NCBI RefSeq assembly: GCF_935825525.1
Contig: NZ_CAKXZT010000132.1
Coordinates: 4,832 to 68,831 of the forward strand
DNA from: Mesorhizobium escarrei
GTDB lineage: Bacteria > Pseudomonadota > Alphaproteobacteria > Rhizobiales > Rhizobiaceae
Direction: 5' to 3'
Length of the DNA stretch: 64,000 bases
In this document: positions 17,114 to 25,495 of the stretch, piece after piece
How the letters are laid out: each line of letters starts with the position of its first letter
How positions within the stretch are numbered: the stretch's first letter is position 1
Program-made: the position numbers and the translations under genes
Notes under the pieces: model-generated
Databases searched by the model: none
The model's input: the letters and a program-made list of their open reading frames with translations, nothing else
Told to the model about the DNA's origin: nothing

Positions 17114-17266
17114 GGCCCTGGGCGACAGGCGAACGAGGGCGTTTGCGCGTTTCAATCGATTCGAGCTTTCCACTCGGAATGGTTCGACTTGAACCTGCCT
17201 TGCTCTAGTGGTCTGCTAGCCCGGATGTTTTACACTGTTGGAACAACCGGTTCAGGAGGATGCACA

Positions 17267-18292
17267 ATGAGCGAACGTCTCGAGGACATTGCCGCTGCGA
17301 TGGTGGCCGACGGCAAGGGTCTTTTGGCCGCCGACGAGAGTTCCGGCACCATCAAGAAGCGTTTCGACGTCATCGGCGTCGAATCGACCGCCGACAGCCG
17401 CCGCGACTATCGCGAGATGATGTTCCGCGCCAAGGAAGCGATGACCAGATACATCTCCGGCGTCATCCTCTATGACGAGACCATTCGCCAGAAGGCCGCC
17501 GACGGCACGCCACTGGTCGACATCATCAAGGCGACCGGCGCCATTCCAGGCATCAAGGTCGATGCCGGCGCCAAGCCGCTGGCCGGGTACCCCGGCGACA
17601 CCATCACCGAAGGCCTCGACGGCCTGCGCGAGCGGCTCGCCGACTATTACAAGCTAGGCGCCCGTTTCGCCAAATGGCGTGCAGTGATCGACATCGACGT
17701 CGCCAAAGGCGTGCCCTCCGCCACGTCGATCGGCTCGAACGCCCATGCGCTCGCCCGCTATGCGGCGCTCTGCCAGGAGGCCGGCATCGTGCCGATCGTC
17801 GAGCCGGAGGTGCTGATGGACGGCGCCCACGACATCGGCACCTGCTACGAGATCAGCAAGGCGACGCTGACGAAACTCTACACCGAGCTCTACGCCGCCC
17901 GCGTCGTCCTTGAAGGCACCATCCTGAAGCCGAACATGGTTCTCGCCGGCAAGACGTCTGGCAACACCAGCAGCCCCGAGGAAGTCGCCGAAAAGACCAT
18001 AAAACTGTTCCGCGAAACGGTCCCGGCAGCTATTGGCGGCATCGCCTTTCTCTCGGGTGGGCAATCGGATGAGGAGGCGACCGCCAACCTCAACGCCATC
18101 AACGCCATCGGCCCGCATCCATGGAAATTGACTTTCTCCTATGGCCGCGCCTTGCAGGCGGCGCCACAGAAGGCGTGGAGCGGCAAGGCAGCCAACGTCG
18201 CCGCTGCCCAGGCCGCCTTCGCCCACCGCGCCCACATGAACCATCTGGCAGCGCTTGGCAAATGGCAGCCGGAACTGGAACAGGCCGCCTGA
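17267..18292 (+). CDS. fba: Class I fructose-bisphosphate aldolase
   Basis: 341 residues, starting at the ATG at 17267 after CAGGAGGA (17254-17261). Class I features: LLAADESSGTIKKRF near 19, KWRAVIDI near 136, and the Schiff-base motif LEGTILKPNMV with Lys221. It needs no metal. It interconverts fructose 1,6-bisphosphate and the two triose phosphates. Last gene of the carbon cluster, followed by a GC-rich hairpin. Confidence 0.97.
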   Translation: MSERLEDIAAAMVADGKGLLAADESSGTIKKRFDVIGVESTADSRRDYREMMFRAKEAMTRYISGVILYDETIRQKAADGTPLVDIIKATGAIPGIKVDAGAKPLAGYPGDTITEGLDGLRERLADYYKLGARFAKWRAVIDIDVAKGVPSATSIGSNAHALARYAALCQEAGIVPIVEPEVLMDGAHDIGTCYEISKATLTKLYTELYAARVVLEGTILKPNMVLAGKTSGNTSSPEEVAEKTIKLFRETVPAAIGGIAFLSGGQSDEEATANLNAINAIGPHPWKLTFSYGRALQAAPQKAWSGKAANVAAAQAAFAHRAHMNHLAALGKWQPELEQAA

Positions 18293-18312
18293 CCGGATTT
18301 TCCACCGATTCG

Positions 18313-18336
18313 AACCCGGGCCATGTGCCCGGGTTT
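18313..18336 (+). terminator. Hairpin terminator after fba
   Basis: AACCCGGGC (18313-18321) pairs perfectly with GCCCGGGTT (18327-18335) around CATGT. The T tract is short (TTTCAT), so termination efficiency is uncertain. Confidence 0.7.
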
Positions 18337-18423
18337 CATCTGCTCCAAAATGCTCCAAAACAATGCGGCGCCGTGTCGGCTTGCGTTGAGCCCGAACGTC
18401 GTTTGCCCCATTAACGGTTTGCG

Positions 18424-19155
18424 ATGCAGCGCTTTCTTGCCCTCCTCACCTGGCTCGCCTTTCCGGTCTATGTCTGGCAGGGGCTCGGCGTGCGCCGCCG
18501 CACCACCCGCATGCTGCCGGCGCAAGGTCCGGTCATGCACGAGATATCAGGCCAGGCTCCGGCGGTCTCGCTTCTGATGCTTGGCGATTCTTCCGCGGCC
18601 TCGGTCGGCATCGGCAATTCCGAGTACGGGCTGGCCGCGCAACTGGCCGAGCTGATCTCGAAACGCACTGGCCGTGCGGTGCGCTGGCGGGCAGCCGGCT
18701 TCAACTCGGCGACCTCAGGCCAGATCCGCGATCATGTGCTGCCCAACCTGTCGGCCGATCCCTGGACGCATATCGTGCTCGCCATCGGCACCAACGACAC
18801 CAAGAACTTTCACTCGGTGCCACGCTTCAAAAGCGATTTTGGCGGCCTGCTCTACGCGCTGCGCGCCAAATGGCCGGAGGCGCGCGTGGTGTGGTCGCCG
18901 GTGCTGGAATTCACCCGCGCACCGGCAATGCCGCCGCTGCTCGGAAAGATCCTGGAAATCCGCGCCGCCGAGATGAACCGGATGGGCGAGCGCCTTTGCC
19001 TCGAACGCGGCGCTGTGCCGGCGCCGCGCCTGCCGATCACCGATGCCGAAGCCGGTTTTGCCTCCGACGGATTTCATGCCTCGGAAGCCGGCTACCGGGC
19101 CTGGGCGGAACATCTGGTCGATTTGGTGCTGACCAACGAACCACGCCTCGCCTAG
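18424..19155 (+). CDS. SGNH/GDSL-family hydrolase
   Basis: 243 residues. An N-terminal hydrophobic segment (FLALLTWLAFPVYVWQGL) could be a membrane anchor or signal. The hydrolase blocks follow: block I LMLGDSS with nucleophile Ser56, block III GTND at 123-126, and block V DGFHAS with Asp216 and His219. Such enzymes cleave esters or acetyl groups; the substrate is unknown. It begins 131 bases after fba. Confidence 0.9.
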   Translation: MQRFLALLTWLAFPVYVWQGLGVRRRTTRMLPAQGPVMHEISGQAPAVSLLMLGDSSAASVGIGNSEYGLAAQLAELISKRTGRAVRWRAAGFNSATSGQIRDHVLPNLSADPWTHIVLAIGTNDTKNFHSVPRFKSDFGGLLYALRAKWPEARVVWSPVLEFTRAPAMPPLLGKILEIRAAEMNRMGERLCLERGAVPAPRLPITDAEAGFASDGFHASEAGYRAWAEHLVDLVLTNEPRLA

Positions 19156-19181
19156 CGGCCGCCAGTCCTATGTCCCCAGCC

Positions 19182-19343
19182 TTACGTCCAATGCCCCAGC
19201 GCCGCTGTTATCGAAATCGCCGCCATCGCCAGCACCGCCAGCTTCCAAAAATCGCTGCGCCGCTTCAGCCCCGGCCAGCCGAGGGGCTTGATCAGCTGGA
19301 TGACCATCATGGCAATGATAACGAGCGCGAGGAGTTTCGACAT
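19182..19343 (-). CDS. Small two-span membrane protein
   Basis: 53 residues from the ATG at 19343 (MSKLLALVIIAMMVIQLI). Two hydrophobic segments (about 3-18 and 33-50) are separated by the basic GWPGLKRRSDFW loop. The frame is open for 21 more codons upstream; both ribosome sites are weak, so the start is not settled. I recall conserved rhizobial proteins like this without a known role. Confidence 0.6.
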   Translation of the reverse strand: MSKLLALVIIAMMVIQLIKPLGWPGLKRRSDFWKLAVLAMAAISITAALGHWT

Positions 19344-19451
19344 GCCGCTTGTGACTAGCGCATTGGCCGGCAAATCGAAATCGATTTCAGCGGCGCTTAG
19401 CATCACGGTCGGCTGTCAAAGCGCTCCTTTCGCTCGCTCCCGATAGAGTTG

Positions 19452-20402
19452 CTATAACGGCTTGAGGCCGGCCTCGATCGCAGCCCGTTTCGGTTCGAGG
19501 AACGGCGGCAGGGCCAGCCTTTCGCCCAGCGTCTCCAGCGGCTCGTCGGCCGTGAACCCGGGGCCGTCGGTGGCAATCTCGAACAATATGCCGTTTGGCT
19601 CCCGAAAATAGAGCGAACGGAAGTAGTATCGTTCGACCTCACCGCTTGACGGCAGGCGGAATTCGGCCAGCCGCGCCGTCCATTGGTGCAAAATCTCCTG
19701 GTTCGGCGCCCTGAATGCCACGTGGTGGACCGCACCGGCGCCTTGCCGTGCCGGCGGAAGGCCCGGCTGCACCGCGACATGAAGCTCCGCCGCCGGGCCG
19801 CCTTCACCCATCTCGAAGACATGAACCTGGCCCTGACCATCCGGCGAGGCATAGTCCCGCGCCTTGCGCATGTTCATCACCCTGGTCAGCACGGTTTCAG
19901 TGTTGGTGATATCGGGAACGCTGATGACGATCGGCCCTAGCCCGCGTATCTGGTGCTCGATCGGGACCGGGCTTTGAGCCCAGGGGTGACTGTCGCCCTT
20001 GCCGCCATCGCTGACGAGACGCAGGCGCTGGCCTTCCGCGTCTTCGAAGTCCAGCGACGGATAGCCGCCGATATCGCCGATCTCTTCCGTCGCGACATTC
20101 TCGCCGGACAAGTTCTGCTTCCACCAGGCAAGGCTTTCAGGGCTGGCGACCCTCAGGCTGGTCCGCACGATGCTGTTGGTGCCGCGCCGTTCGCGTCCGA
20201 CCGGCCAATCGAAGAAGGTAAGATCGGTGCCAGGCGTCGCCTCGGCGTCGGCATAGAAAAGGTGATAGGCTGACGTGTCGTCCTGATTGACCGTCTTCTT
20301 GACCAGTCGCAGGCCCAAGGTCCTGGTGTAGAAGCGAAGGTTTCCGGGTGCATTGGCCGTGATTGCGGTCAGATGGTGAATTCCTGTCAGTTGCAGGCTC
20401 AT
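19452..20402 (-). CDS. Ring-cleaving dioxygenase-type VOC protein (MhqO/LinE-like)
   Basis: About 316 residues with two VOC halves: GIHHLTAITANAPGNLRFYT at the start and AVHHVAFRAPNQEILHQW near 210, ending RSLYFREPNGILFEIATDGPGF. His and Glu at these places are the usual Fe(II) ligands. Relatives open hydroquinone rings. Start: of two in-frame ATGs, the second (20402) has AGGGAG six bases upstream, while for the first the site is too close. Divergent from the 20662 gene, sharing a 260-base control region with a palindrome. Confidence 0.85.
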   Translation of the reverse strand: MSLQLTGIHHLTAITANAPGNLRFYTRTLGLRLVKKTVNQDDTSAYHLFYADAEATPGTDLTFFDWPVGRERRGTNSIVRTSLRVASPESLAWWKQNLSGENVATEEIGDIGGYPSLDFEDAEGQRLRLVSDGGKGDSHPWAQSPVPIEHQIRGLGPIVISVPDITNTETVLTRVMNMRKARDYASPDGQGQVHVFEMGEGGPAAELHVAVQPGLPPARQGAGAVHHVAFRAPNQEILHQWTARLAEFRLPSSGEVERYYFRSLYFREPNGILFEIATDGPGFTADEPLETLGERLALPPFLEPKRAAIEAGLKPL

Positions 20403-20594
20403 TGTCATCTCCCTGATCTCTGGAAAATCTCTTTCTCCTTCAATATCAGAACCCCGGCCCTATCGCTGCTGCGGATTCCGACGGTCCGTCGTTGGCAAAT
20501 GAAAGACTTAATCCCGGCGACGAGAAAGCCTGCTTCTCTCGGGCAGACGGATCGGAACCGGCAAAACCTGGCACGCTCGCCAAAGACCGCTCAG

Positions 20595-20620
20595 CCTCCT
20601 GACAGACTGCTGTCAGGAGG
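20595..20620. promoter_or_regulatory. 26-bp palindrome, operator candidate (copy 1)
   Basis: CCTCCTGACAG (20595-20605), ACTG, CTGTCAGGAGG (20610-20620): a perfect 11-bp inverted repeat. It is followed by GGTGTGCGATAGTG, also shared with copy 2 at 21511-21536. It lies 42 bases before the DUF1127 start. A regulator site is inferred; the WYL protein at 22439 is the nearest candidate. Confidence 0.7.
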
Positions 20621-20661
20621 GGTGTGCGATAGTGTCTCCATCGAAAGAAAGGAGACCAGCT

Positions 20662-20829
20662 ATGAACGGTTTTACCATTCTGCGTAGCGTGCAGCACTAT
20701 GTCGGCAAGATCCGGACGATGCGCAACGAGATCCGCACCCGGCGTTTCATGAACGAGTTGCCGCAGAGCATCCGCAAGGACATCGGTTGGCCGGATAATT
20801 ATGAAGGCCGCCACGGCCGCGGCCATTGA
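20662..20829 (+). CDS. DUF1127 small protein
   Basis: 55 residues with AAAGGAG eight bases before the ATG at 20662. The C-terminal LPQSIRKDIGWPD is the DUF1127 signature, preceded by an amphipathic arginine-rich helix (RTMRNEIRTRRFMNEL). In alphaproteobacteria such proteins take part in small-RNA and stress physiology, but this member is uncharacterised. It lies just behind the first copy of the palindrome and may lead a transcript into the PfpI gene. Confidence 0.85.
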   Translation: MNGFTILRSVQHYVGKIRTMRNEIRTRRFMNELPQSIRKDIGWPDNYEGRHGRGH

Positions 20830-20915
20830 GGCGATTTTTTTCGCAGCAGCAGTTGGATGCGGACGCCACGGCGCCCAGATAAATAGGTCCGGCGGATCGA
20901 AAGACGGAGCAGGAA

Positions 20916-21518
20916 ATGTCCGAACAGAAAACTATCGGCGTTCTTTTCATCGATCGCTTCGCCGACTGGGAATACGGGCTGCTGGCGGCTTCGGCGGTCG
21001 AATGGTTCGGCGCACGCGCGGTGTCTCTGACGCCGAACGGCAAGCCGGTGACTTCGGCCAGCGGATTTATGCTGACGCCCGACCGCTCCACCGCGGTTGA
21101 TGAAAACACCGATCTCGACGCCGTCGCGGTCATCGGCTCCGACCAGTGGGTCGATGCACCGCCTGACGTCTCCGCACTGCTGACAGCGGTCGCGGCGGGC
21201 GGCGGCGTGGTCGGCGGCATTTGCGCCGGCACCTTGGCACTGGCGCGTGCCGGCCTGTTCGACAAGGCCAAACACACCAGCAATGGTCGTGACTGGATCA
21301 ACGAAAAGGAACCGGATTACCCGGGCGCTCAGAACTATCAGGACGTGCCGCATGCCGTCGCCGACGGTCGCATCGTGTCCGCGCCGGGTTCGGCTCCCGG
21401 CACGTTCGCTCTTGCCTTTTTGAAGACGCTCTATCCCCAGAGAAGCAGCGACCTTGCACAGATGCGCACGCTGTTCGCCAAGGAGTATGCTGAAGGGGAA
21501 TATGCTGAAGCCTCCTGA
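20916..21518 (+). CDS. DJ-1/PfpI-family protein (class I amidotransferase-like)
   Basis: 200 residues. The nucleophile elbow GGICAGTLALA places the conserved Cys at 103, and VLFIDRFADWEYGLLAA starts the flavodoxin-like fold. The group includes glyoxalase III/deglycase-like and YdeA/YhbO-like stress proteins; the activity cannot be assigned. GGAGCAGG precedes the start. The last codons overlap the second palindrome. Confidence 0.85.
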   Translation: MSEQKTIGVLFIDRFADWEYGLLAASAVEWFGARAVSLTPNGKPVTSASGFMLTPDRSTAVDENTDLDAVAVIGSDQWVDAPPDVSALLTAVAAGGGVVGGICAGTLALARAGLFDKAKHTSNGRDWINEKEPDYPGAQNYQDVPHAVADGRIVSAPGSAPGTFALAFLKTLYPQRSSDLAQMRTLFAKEYAEGEYAEAS

Positions 21519-21536
21519 CAGTATGGTGTCAGGAGC
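21511..21536. promoter_or_regulatory. 26-bp palindrome, operator candidate (copy 2)
   Basis: CTCCTGACA (21512-21520) and TGTCAGGAG (21527-21535), with the same spacing as copy 1 and a following GGCGTGCAATAGTG. It sits at the 3' end of the PfpI gene, 36 bases before the VOC start at 21572. Confidence 0.7.
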
Positions 21537-21571
21537 GGCGTGCAATAGTGCGGCGGTATCAGGAGACAGAC

Positions 21572-21937
21572 ATGGCGTTCATCCCTGCAAAAGCTTCGGC
21601 ATGGTTCGAGATTCCCGTCACCGACATGGATCGGGCGCGCGCCTTTTATGGGTCGGTGCTCCAGAACGATCTCATTCTGGAGGAGAGCGGCCCGAACCCG
21701 ATAGCGATGTTCGCCGCGCAGGACCGAACGGCCTCCGGGCACATCTATCCCGGGAAGTCCGCTGCACCGGGAACCGGACCGACCATCCATCTGTCGGTTG
21801 CCGCACCGATCGAGGATGCGATGGAACGGGTGAGGCAGAACGGCGGTCAGGTCGTCTCGCCGGCAATCTCCATCCCGGCCGGCACATTCGCCTATTGCCT
21901 GGACCCCGACGGCAACAGCTTTGGGCTTTTCGTTTAG
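21572..21937 (+). CDS. VOC-family protein
   Basis: 121 residues, start at the ATG at 21572 with CAGGAGA upstream. One VOC module pair: ASAWFEIPVTDMDRARAFYGSV at the N-terminus and FAYCLDPDGNSFGLFV at the end. This matches the PhnB/glyoxalase-like group, function unknown. It lies directly behind the second palindrome and 18 bases before the next gene, so it probably leads a VOC-21956-WYL transcript. Confidence 0.87.
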   Translation: MAFIPAKASAWFEIPVTDMDRARAFYGSVLQNDLILEESGPNPIAMFAAQDRTASGHIYPGKSAAPGTGPTIHLSVAAPIEDAMERVRQNGGQVVSPAISIPAGTFAYCLDPDGNSFGLFV

Positions 21938-21955
21938 AGGTGGAAGCAACCCGAA

Positions 21956-22366
21956 ATGGTGAAAAGCTGGAACGACAGGCTGAACACGCCAAGCAGCAAC
22001 GGCATCAAGCCGACGCCGCGCACTGTTGGCGACGTCGTCGAGGGCCAGCCGATGCTGGTGCCGACGGCACGGCAGGTTGATGATTTCATCCGCTCCATTC
22101 CAAAGGGCATGGCCATGGATGTCCGCGCTTTGCGCACCGCGCTCGCCATCGAGCACGGCGCCGAAGTGACATGTCCGGTCACCATCGGCTATCATCTGCG
22201 CACTGTCGCCGAGGCCGCCAACGAGGATCTGGAGCGCGGCATGACGCTGAGCGACATCGCGCCGTTCTGGCGGGTGCTGGATGCAAAGACGCCGACAACA
22301 GGGAAATTGTCCTTCGGCGCGGCATTCGTCGCCGCGCAGCGCAAGCGCGAAGGGCTTGAGCCATAA
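21956..22366 (+). CDS. Conserved hypothetical protein (MGMT-like N-terminus)
   Basis: 136 residues. The text DFIRSIPKGMAMDVRALRTALA ... CPVTIGYHLRTVAEAA ... FWRVLDAKTPTTGKLS resembles a rhizobial/actinobacterial family with a fold like the DNA-binding part of methylguanine methyltransferase. No catalytic PCHR motif is present, so it is not itself a repair methyltransferase. It follows the VOC gene by 18 bases. Confidence 0.65.
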   Translation: MVKSWNDRLNTPSSNGIKPTPRTVGDVVEGQPMLVPTARQVDDFIRSIPKGMAMDVRALRTALAIEHGAEVTCPVTIGYHLRTVAEAANEDLERGMTLSDIAPFWRVLDAKTPTTGKLSFGAAFVAAQRKREGLEP

Positions 22367-22367
22367 T

Positions 22368-22412
22368 GCATGTCGCCCAAAAGTGGGAACCGGTTTTGGG
22401 CCAACGACATGC
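22368..22412. repeat. RIME-like palindrome (GCATGTCG...CGACATGC)
   Basis: GCATGTCG (22368-22375) and CGACATGC (22405-22412) enclose CCCAAAAGTGGGAACCGG and TTTTGGGC, the common Mesorhizobium intergenic element. It overlaps upstream in-frame codons of the WYL gene, which is why the later start was chosen there. Confidence 0.75.
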
Positions 22413-22438
22413 TAAAAACAACATCGAGGGACCATACG

Positions 22439-23158
22439 ATGCGCCGCGCCGACAGGCTCTTCCAGATCGTGCAGCATCTGCGCGGTGGCCGCCTGGTCAC
22501 GGCCCAGAAGCTGGGCAATTGGCTCGAGGTTTCCGAGCGAACCATCTACCGCGACATCGCCGACCTGCAGTCGACGGGTGTGCCGATCGACGGCGAGGCC
22601 GGCGTCGGCTACATGATGAGGGAGGGTTTCGACCTTCCGCCGCTGATGTTCACGCGTGACGAGATCGTCGCGCTGGTCGCCGGCGCTCGCATGGTGCGAG
22701 CGTTTGGCGGCGCTGCCATGGCGCGGGCCGCCGACGAGGCGCTGGTCAAGATCGGCGCCGTGCTGCCCGATGCCGAAAAGGACCGCATCGCCCGCACCGA
22801 GATCCACACGCCGATGTGGGTGGTAAGCGACGCCGCCCGCGAAGCAATCGACCTGATCGAGCGCGCGGTGGAAAAACGCCAGGTGCTGACCATCGGCTAC
22901 TCCGACGAAGCAGGCCGCAGCACCGCGCGCGACATCAGGCCATTGGGTCTGTGGTTCTGGGGCAAGGTGTGGACGCTGGTCGCCTGGTGCGAGATGCGCG
23001 ACGATTTTCGCGCTTTCCGCATCGACCGCATCGCATCGGTGGTCATAGCCGGCCGCATCTTCAAGCCGGAGCGCGGCAAGCAGCTCGCCGATTTTTACCG
23101 TGCGGTGGAGCGCAGCGAGGACTACGGCATGGCGCCGGACCGCGCCGCGCGGACATAG
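22439..23158 (+). CDS. YafY-type WYL-domain transcriptional regulator
   Basis: 239 residues from the ATG at 22439, with GAGGG upstream. An HTH of the HTH_11 type covers residues 1-55 (RLFQIVQHLRGGRLVTAQKLG ... SERTIYRDIADL), followed by the WYL domain with ITIGYSDEAG-like text near 155, RPLGLWFWGKVWTLVAWC near 173 and FRIDRI near 195. WYL domains bind ligands or nucleic acid. It closes the VOC-MGMT-like cluster and is the natural candidate to bind the two upstream palindromes (inference). Confidence 0.9.
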   Translation: MRRADRLFQIVQHLRGGRLVTAQKLGNWLEVSERTIYRDIADLQSTGVPIDGEAGVGYMMREGFDLPPLMFTRDEIVALVAGARMVRAFGGAAMARAADEALVKIGAVLPDAEKDRIARTEIHTPMWVVSDAAREAIDLIERAVEKRQVLTIGYSDEAGRSTARDIRPLGLWFWGKVWTLVAWCEMRDDFRAFRIDRIASVVIAGRIFKPERGKQLADFYRAVERSEDYGMAPDRAART

Positions 23159-23167
23159 GCGCTCTTA

Positions 23168-23308
23168 CCTTCTCCCCTTGTGGGAGAAGGTGGATTGGCG
23201 CGCAGCGCCAAGACGGAAGAGGGGTGTTGGACGGAGTGCGTCGGTGCCAAGCTGGAGCACCCCTCATCCGGCCGCTTCGCGGCCACCTTCTCCAACAAGG
23301 GGAGAAGG
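23168..23308. repeat. 141-bp intergenic repeat with 14-bp inverted ends
   Basis: CCTTCTCCCCTTGT (23168-23181) and ACAAGGGGAGAAGG (23295-23308) are perfect inverted repeats. Inside are a second hairpin (GAGGGGTG...CACCCCTC) and GGCCGCTTCGCGGCC. It lies between convergent genes, 15 bases from the trcR stop. No coding potential; probably a non-autonomous repeat spread through the genome. Confidence 0.75.
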
Positions 23309-23322
23309 AACAGCGCCGTCTC

Positions 23323-24018
23323 TTACTCCTCGTCGTCCTTATCCTCGTTCTTCGACTTCAGCGCCGAGAGCTTGGCGAAGACGGCGTTGGCGTCGAGTTC
23401 CGCATCCTCATCCTTTGGCTTCTCGGCCGCCGGCACGAGGCGCTCGGTCAATGCCGCCGGCAGCAGCGTGTCGCCGGTCGGCTGTGCCTGCTCGCGGCCG
23501 CGCGAGGCGCGGTTGACTTCCATGTCGAGGTCGATCTGCGATGTGAGGCCCAGCGTCACCGGATCCATCGGCTGCAGATTTGCGGAGTTCCAGTGCTTCC
23601 TGTCACGGATCTGGTCGATCGTCGACTTGGTGGTGCCGACGAGGCGCGCGATCTGCGCGTCCTTCAACTCGGGATGGTTGCGAACAAGCCACAGGATGGC
23701 GTTGGGCCGGTCCTGGCGCTTCGACAGCGGCGTGTAGCGCGGCCCTTTGCGCTTGGATTCCGGCACCCGCACCTTGGGGTCGGACAGCTTCAGCCGATGG
23801 TTCGGATCCTTCTCGGCGCGTGCGATCTCGTCGCGGGTCAGCTGGCCGGTCATGATCGGGTCCATACCTTTGATGCCTTGCGCCGATTCGCCGTCGGCGA
23901 TCGCCTTGACCTCGAGCGGATGCAACCCGCAGAACTGCGCGATCTGCTCGAAGGAGAGCGCGGTGTTGTCGACCAGCCAGACGGCGGTCGCCTTGGGCAT
24001 CAGCAGCGTATTGGCCAT
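23323..24018 (-). CDS. trcR: Cell cycle transcriptional regulator TrcR (DUF1013)
   Basis: 231 residues. Near residue 105 begins LWLVRNHPELKDAQIARLVGTTKSTIDQIRDR, the HTH of DUF1013 proteins, preceded by ATAVWLVDNTALSFEQIAQFCGLHPLEVKAI, a second HTH-like part. The C-terminus is acidic (KNEDKDDEE). DUF1013 proteins are conserved across Alphaproteobacteria and called TrcR after Caulobacter. Monocistronic between a repeat and the LuxR-type gene. Confidence 0.88.
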   Translation of the reverse strand: MANTLLMPKATAVWLVDNTALSFEQIAQFCGLHPLEVKAIADGESAQGIKGMDPIMTGQLTRDEIARAEKDPNHRLKLSDPKVRVPESKRKGPRYTPLSKRQDRPNAILWLVRNHPELKDAQIARLVGTTKSTIDQIRDRKHWNSANLQPMDPVTLGLTSQIDLDMEVNRASRGREQAQPTGDTLLPAALTERLVPAAEKPKDEDAELDANAVFAKLSALKSKNEDKDDEE

Positions 24019-24227
24019 TGCAAAATATCCTTCTCGCTCGCCCGCGTTCCCGCGCGGGCGGTGGTTTTAGAGCCACCAAAATGGGAAAATCGCGGTTTAT
24101 ATAACCGCTCCGTTGCCGTTCCGCAACGTTTTTGGAAGGTACCGTCGCCTAGCTCGTCAGTGTTGCAACTTGCGCGAGAGCTTTGGTGCGTTTAGCCTCG
24201 TGACATCAGCAGGATCAAGGGCGGCCC

Positions 24228-25367
24228 ATGGCTGACGTCACCATCGAAGCAGTATCCGCCGTTGTCGGCCAGATTTACGAAGCTGCCTATGATCAGGAAC
24301 GATGGCCCGATGCGGTAACCGGTCTGCGCGACCTGTTCGGCGGCTCGCGCTCCTGTATTGTGCGCCTCGGTCCGGAAACGCTCGATGCGGTTGCATCCGA
24401 CCAGGACCCGGAATTCATTTCGCAAAAGGGTATCGAGGCTGTTCTGCGCGATCCCCTGGCTGCGGCGGCAGCCGCCATACCTGTCGGCGCGGTCACTCAC
24501 TGGCCAATGGGCCTCGACGCGGCGGCGTTCCGCCGCCGCGAGCTCTGGCAGGACTGGCTAAGACCGCGCGACATGTATCACGGACTGGCCTGCAACCTGC
24601 TCTCCTCCAACAGCGCAAACTGGCTGCTTAATATAGATCGCGGTTCAAGGCAGGGGGCATTCGATAACGCCGATATCGACCTTTTGCAGAAGATCGTGCC
24701 GCATATGCTGCGCGCCGGGCAGATCGGTCGACAGCTGGAGAACACCTCGGCGCTGGCATCGGCCTTCTCGCACCTGCCCTTCGGCGTGTTTCTGGTAAAT
24801 GGACATCAGCACATCGCGCAGATGAATGAAGCCGCCGAGGCAATGCTGGCGCGACCCGACAGCCCGATGAAGCTGAATGGCGGCGCAATCGTCGCCTCCA
24901 ATCCCAAGGACACACAGGCGCTTCAGCAACTGGTCGAGGACGCCTGTTGTTTGCGCGACGGCGCGATGCCCGGTACCGGAGGAACGCTGCTGGTGCCGTC
25001 GGATCACAAGCGCTCTGACCTGACCCGACTGGTGCTGTCGGTCGCGCCATTCGTCGATGCCCGCGCCTATGGACTGGCCTCGGAACGTTGCGCGGTGATC
25101 ATGGTCACCGAGGTCGCCCGCCGCATTGCCGATGGCTTCGAACAGCATGTGCGCGGCCTGTTCGATTTGACATCGGCCGAAGCCCGGCTGGCAGCCGGTT
25201 TGGCATCCGGGAGCACTCTGAAAGAAGCCGCGGCGCGTTCGAACATAACCGTGAAGACCTGCCGCACTTATCTGGAACGGATTTTTTCCAAGACCCGCAC
25301 CCGTCAGCAGAGCGAATTGGTCGCGCTGCTCAAGAGCACGGAACCGCTCAGCGGCCGCGGCCGCTAG
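24228..25367 (+). CDS. LuxR-type HTH transcriptional regulator
   Basis: 379 residues. The C-terminal 70 residues form a LuxR-like HTH: FDLTSAEARLAAGLASGSTLKEAAARSNITVKTCRTYLERIFSKT (split here only by description, about residues 303-350). The N-terminal 250 residues are a sensor-like region with PAS-like text (SHLPFGVFLVNGHQHIAQMN). It stands 128 bases before a LysE exporter, which it may control. A decayed relative lies on the other side of LysE. Confidence 0.87.
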   Translation: MADVTIEAVSAVVGQIYEAAYDQERWPDAVTGLRDLFGGSRSCIVRLGPETLDAVASDQDPEFISQKGIEAVLRDPLAAAAAAIPVGAVTHWPMGLDAAAFRRRELWQDWLRPRDMYHGLACNLLSSNSANWLLNIDRGSRQGAFDNADIDLLQKIVPHMLRAGQIGRQLENTSALASAFSHLPFGVFLVNGHQHIAQMNEAAEAMLARPDSPMKLNGGAIVASNPKDTQALQQLVEDACCLRDGAMPGTGGTLLVPSDHKRSDLTRLVLSVAPFVDARAYGLASERCAVIMVTEVARRIADGFEQHVRGLFDLTSAEARLAAGLASGSTLKEAAARSNITVKTCRTYLERIFSKTRTRQQSELVALLKSTEPLSGRGR

Positions 25368-25495
25368 CCCGGCAACAAAACGCCCTGATGTCGGCATTTG
25401 CCGACTGTTGGAGAAGACCCGTTTCGTCCACATTTCGCCTTGGGTGGCGGCGAGCTGCTTTGGGAGTGCAAGCTGCCGCCGATGTGGGCTGATCG

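Noticed and set aside
15881..17173. A 430-codon open frame opposite pgk
   Set aside because: Antisense shadow of pgk with repetitive Gly/Asp/Val text.
22816..24195. A 459-codon plus-strand frame crossing the WYL gene end, a repeat and trcR
   Set aside because: It runs through three unrelated features including an intergenic repeat, so it cannot be one gene.
25390..25405. GTCGGCA/TGCCGAC hairpin after the LuxR gene
   Set aside because: Only a two-base loop and weak T tract; may be chance.
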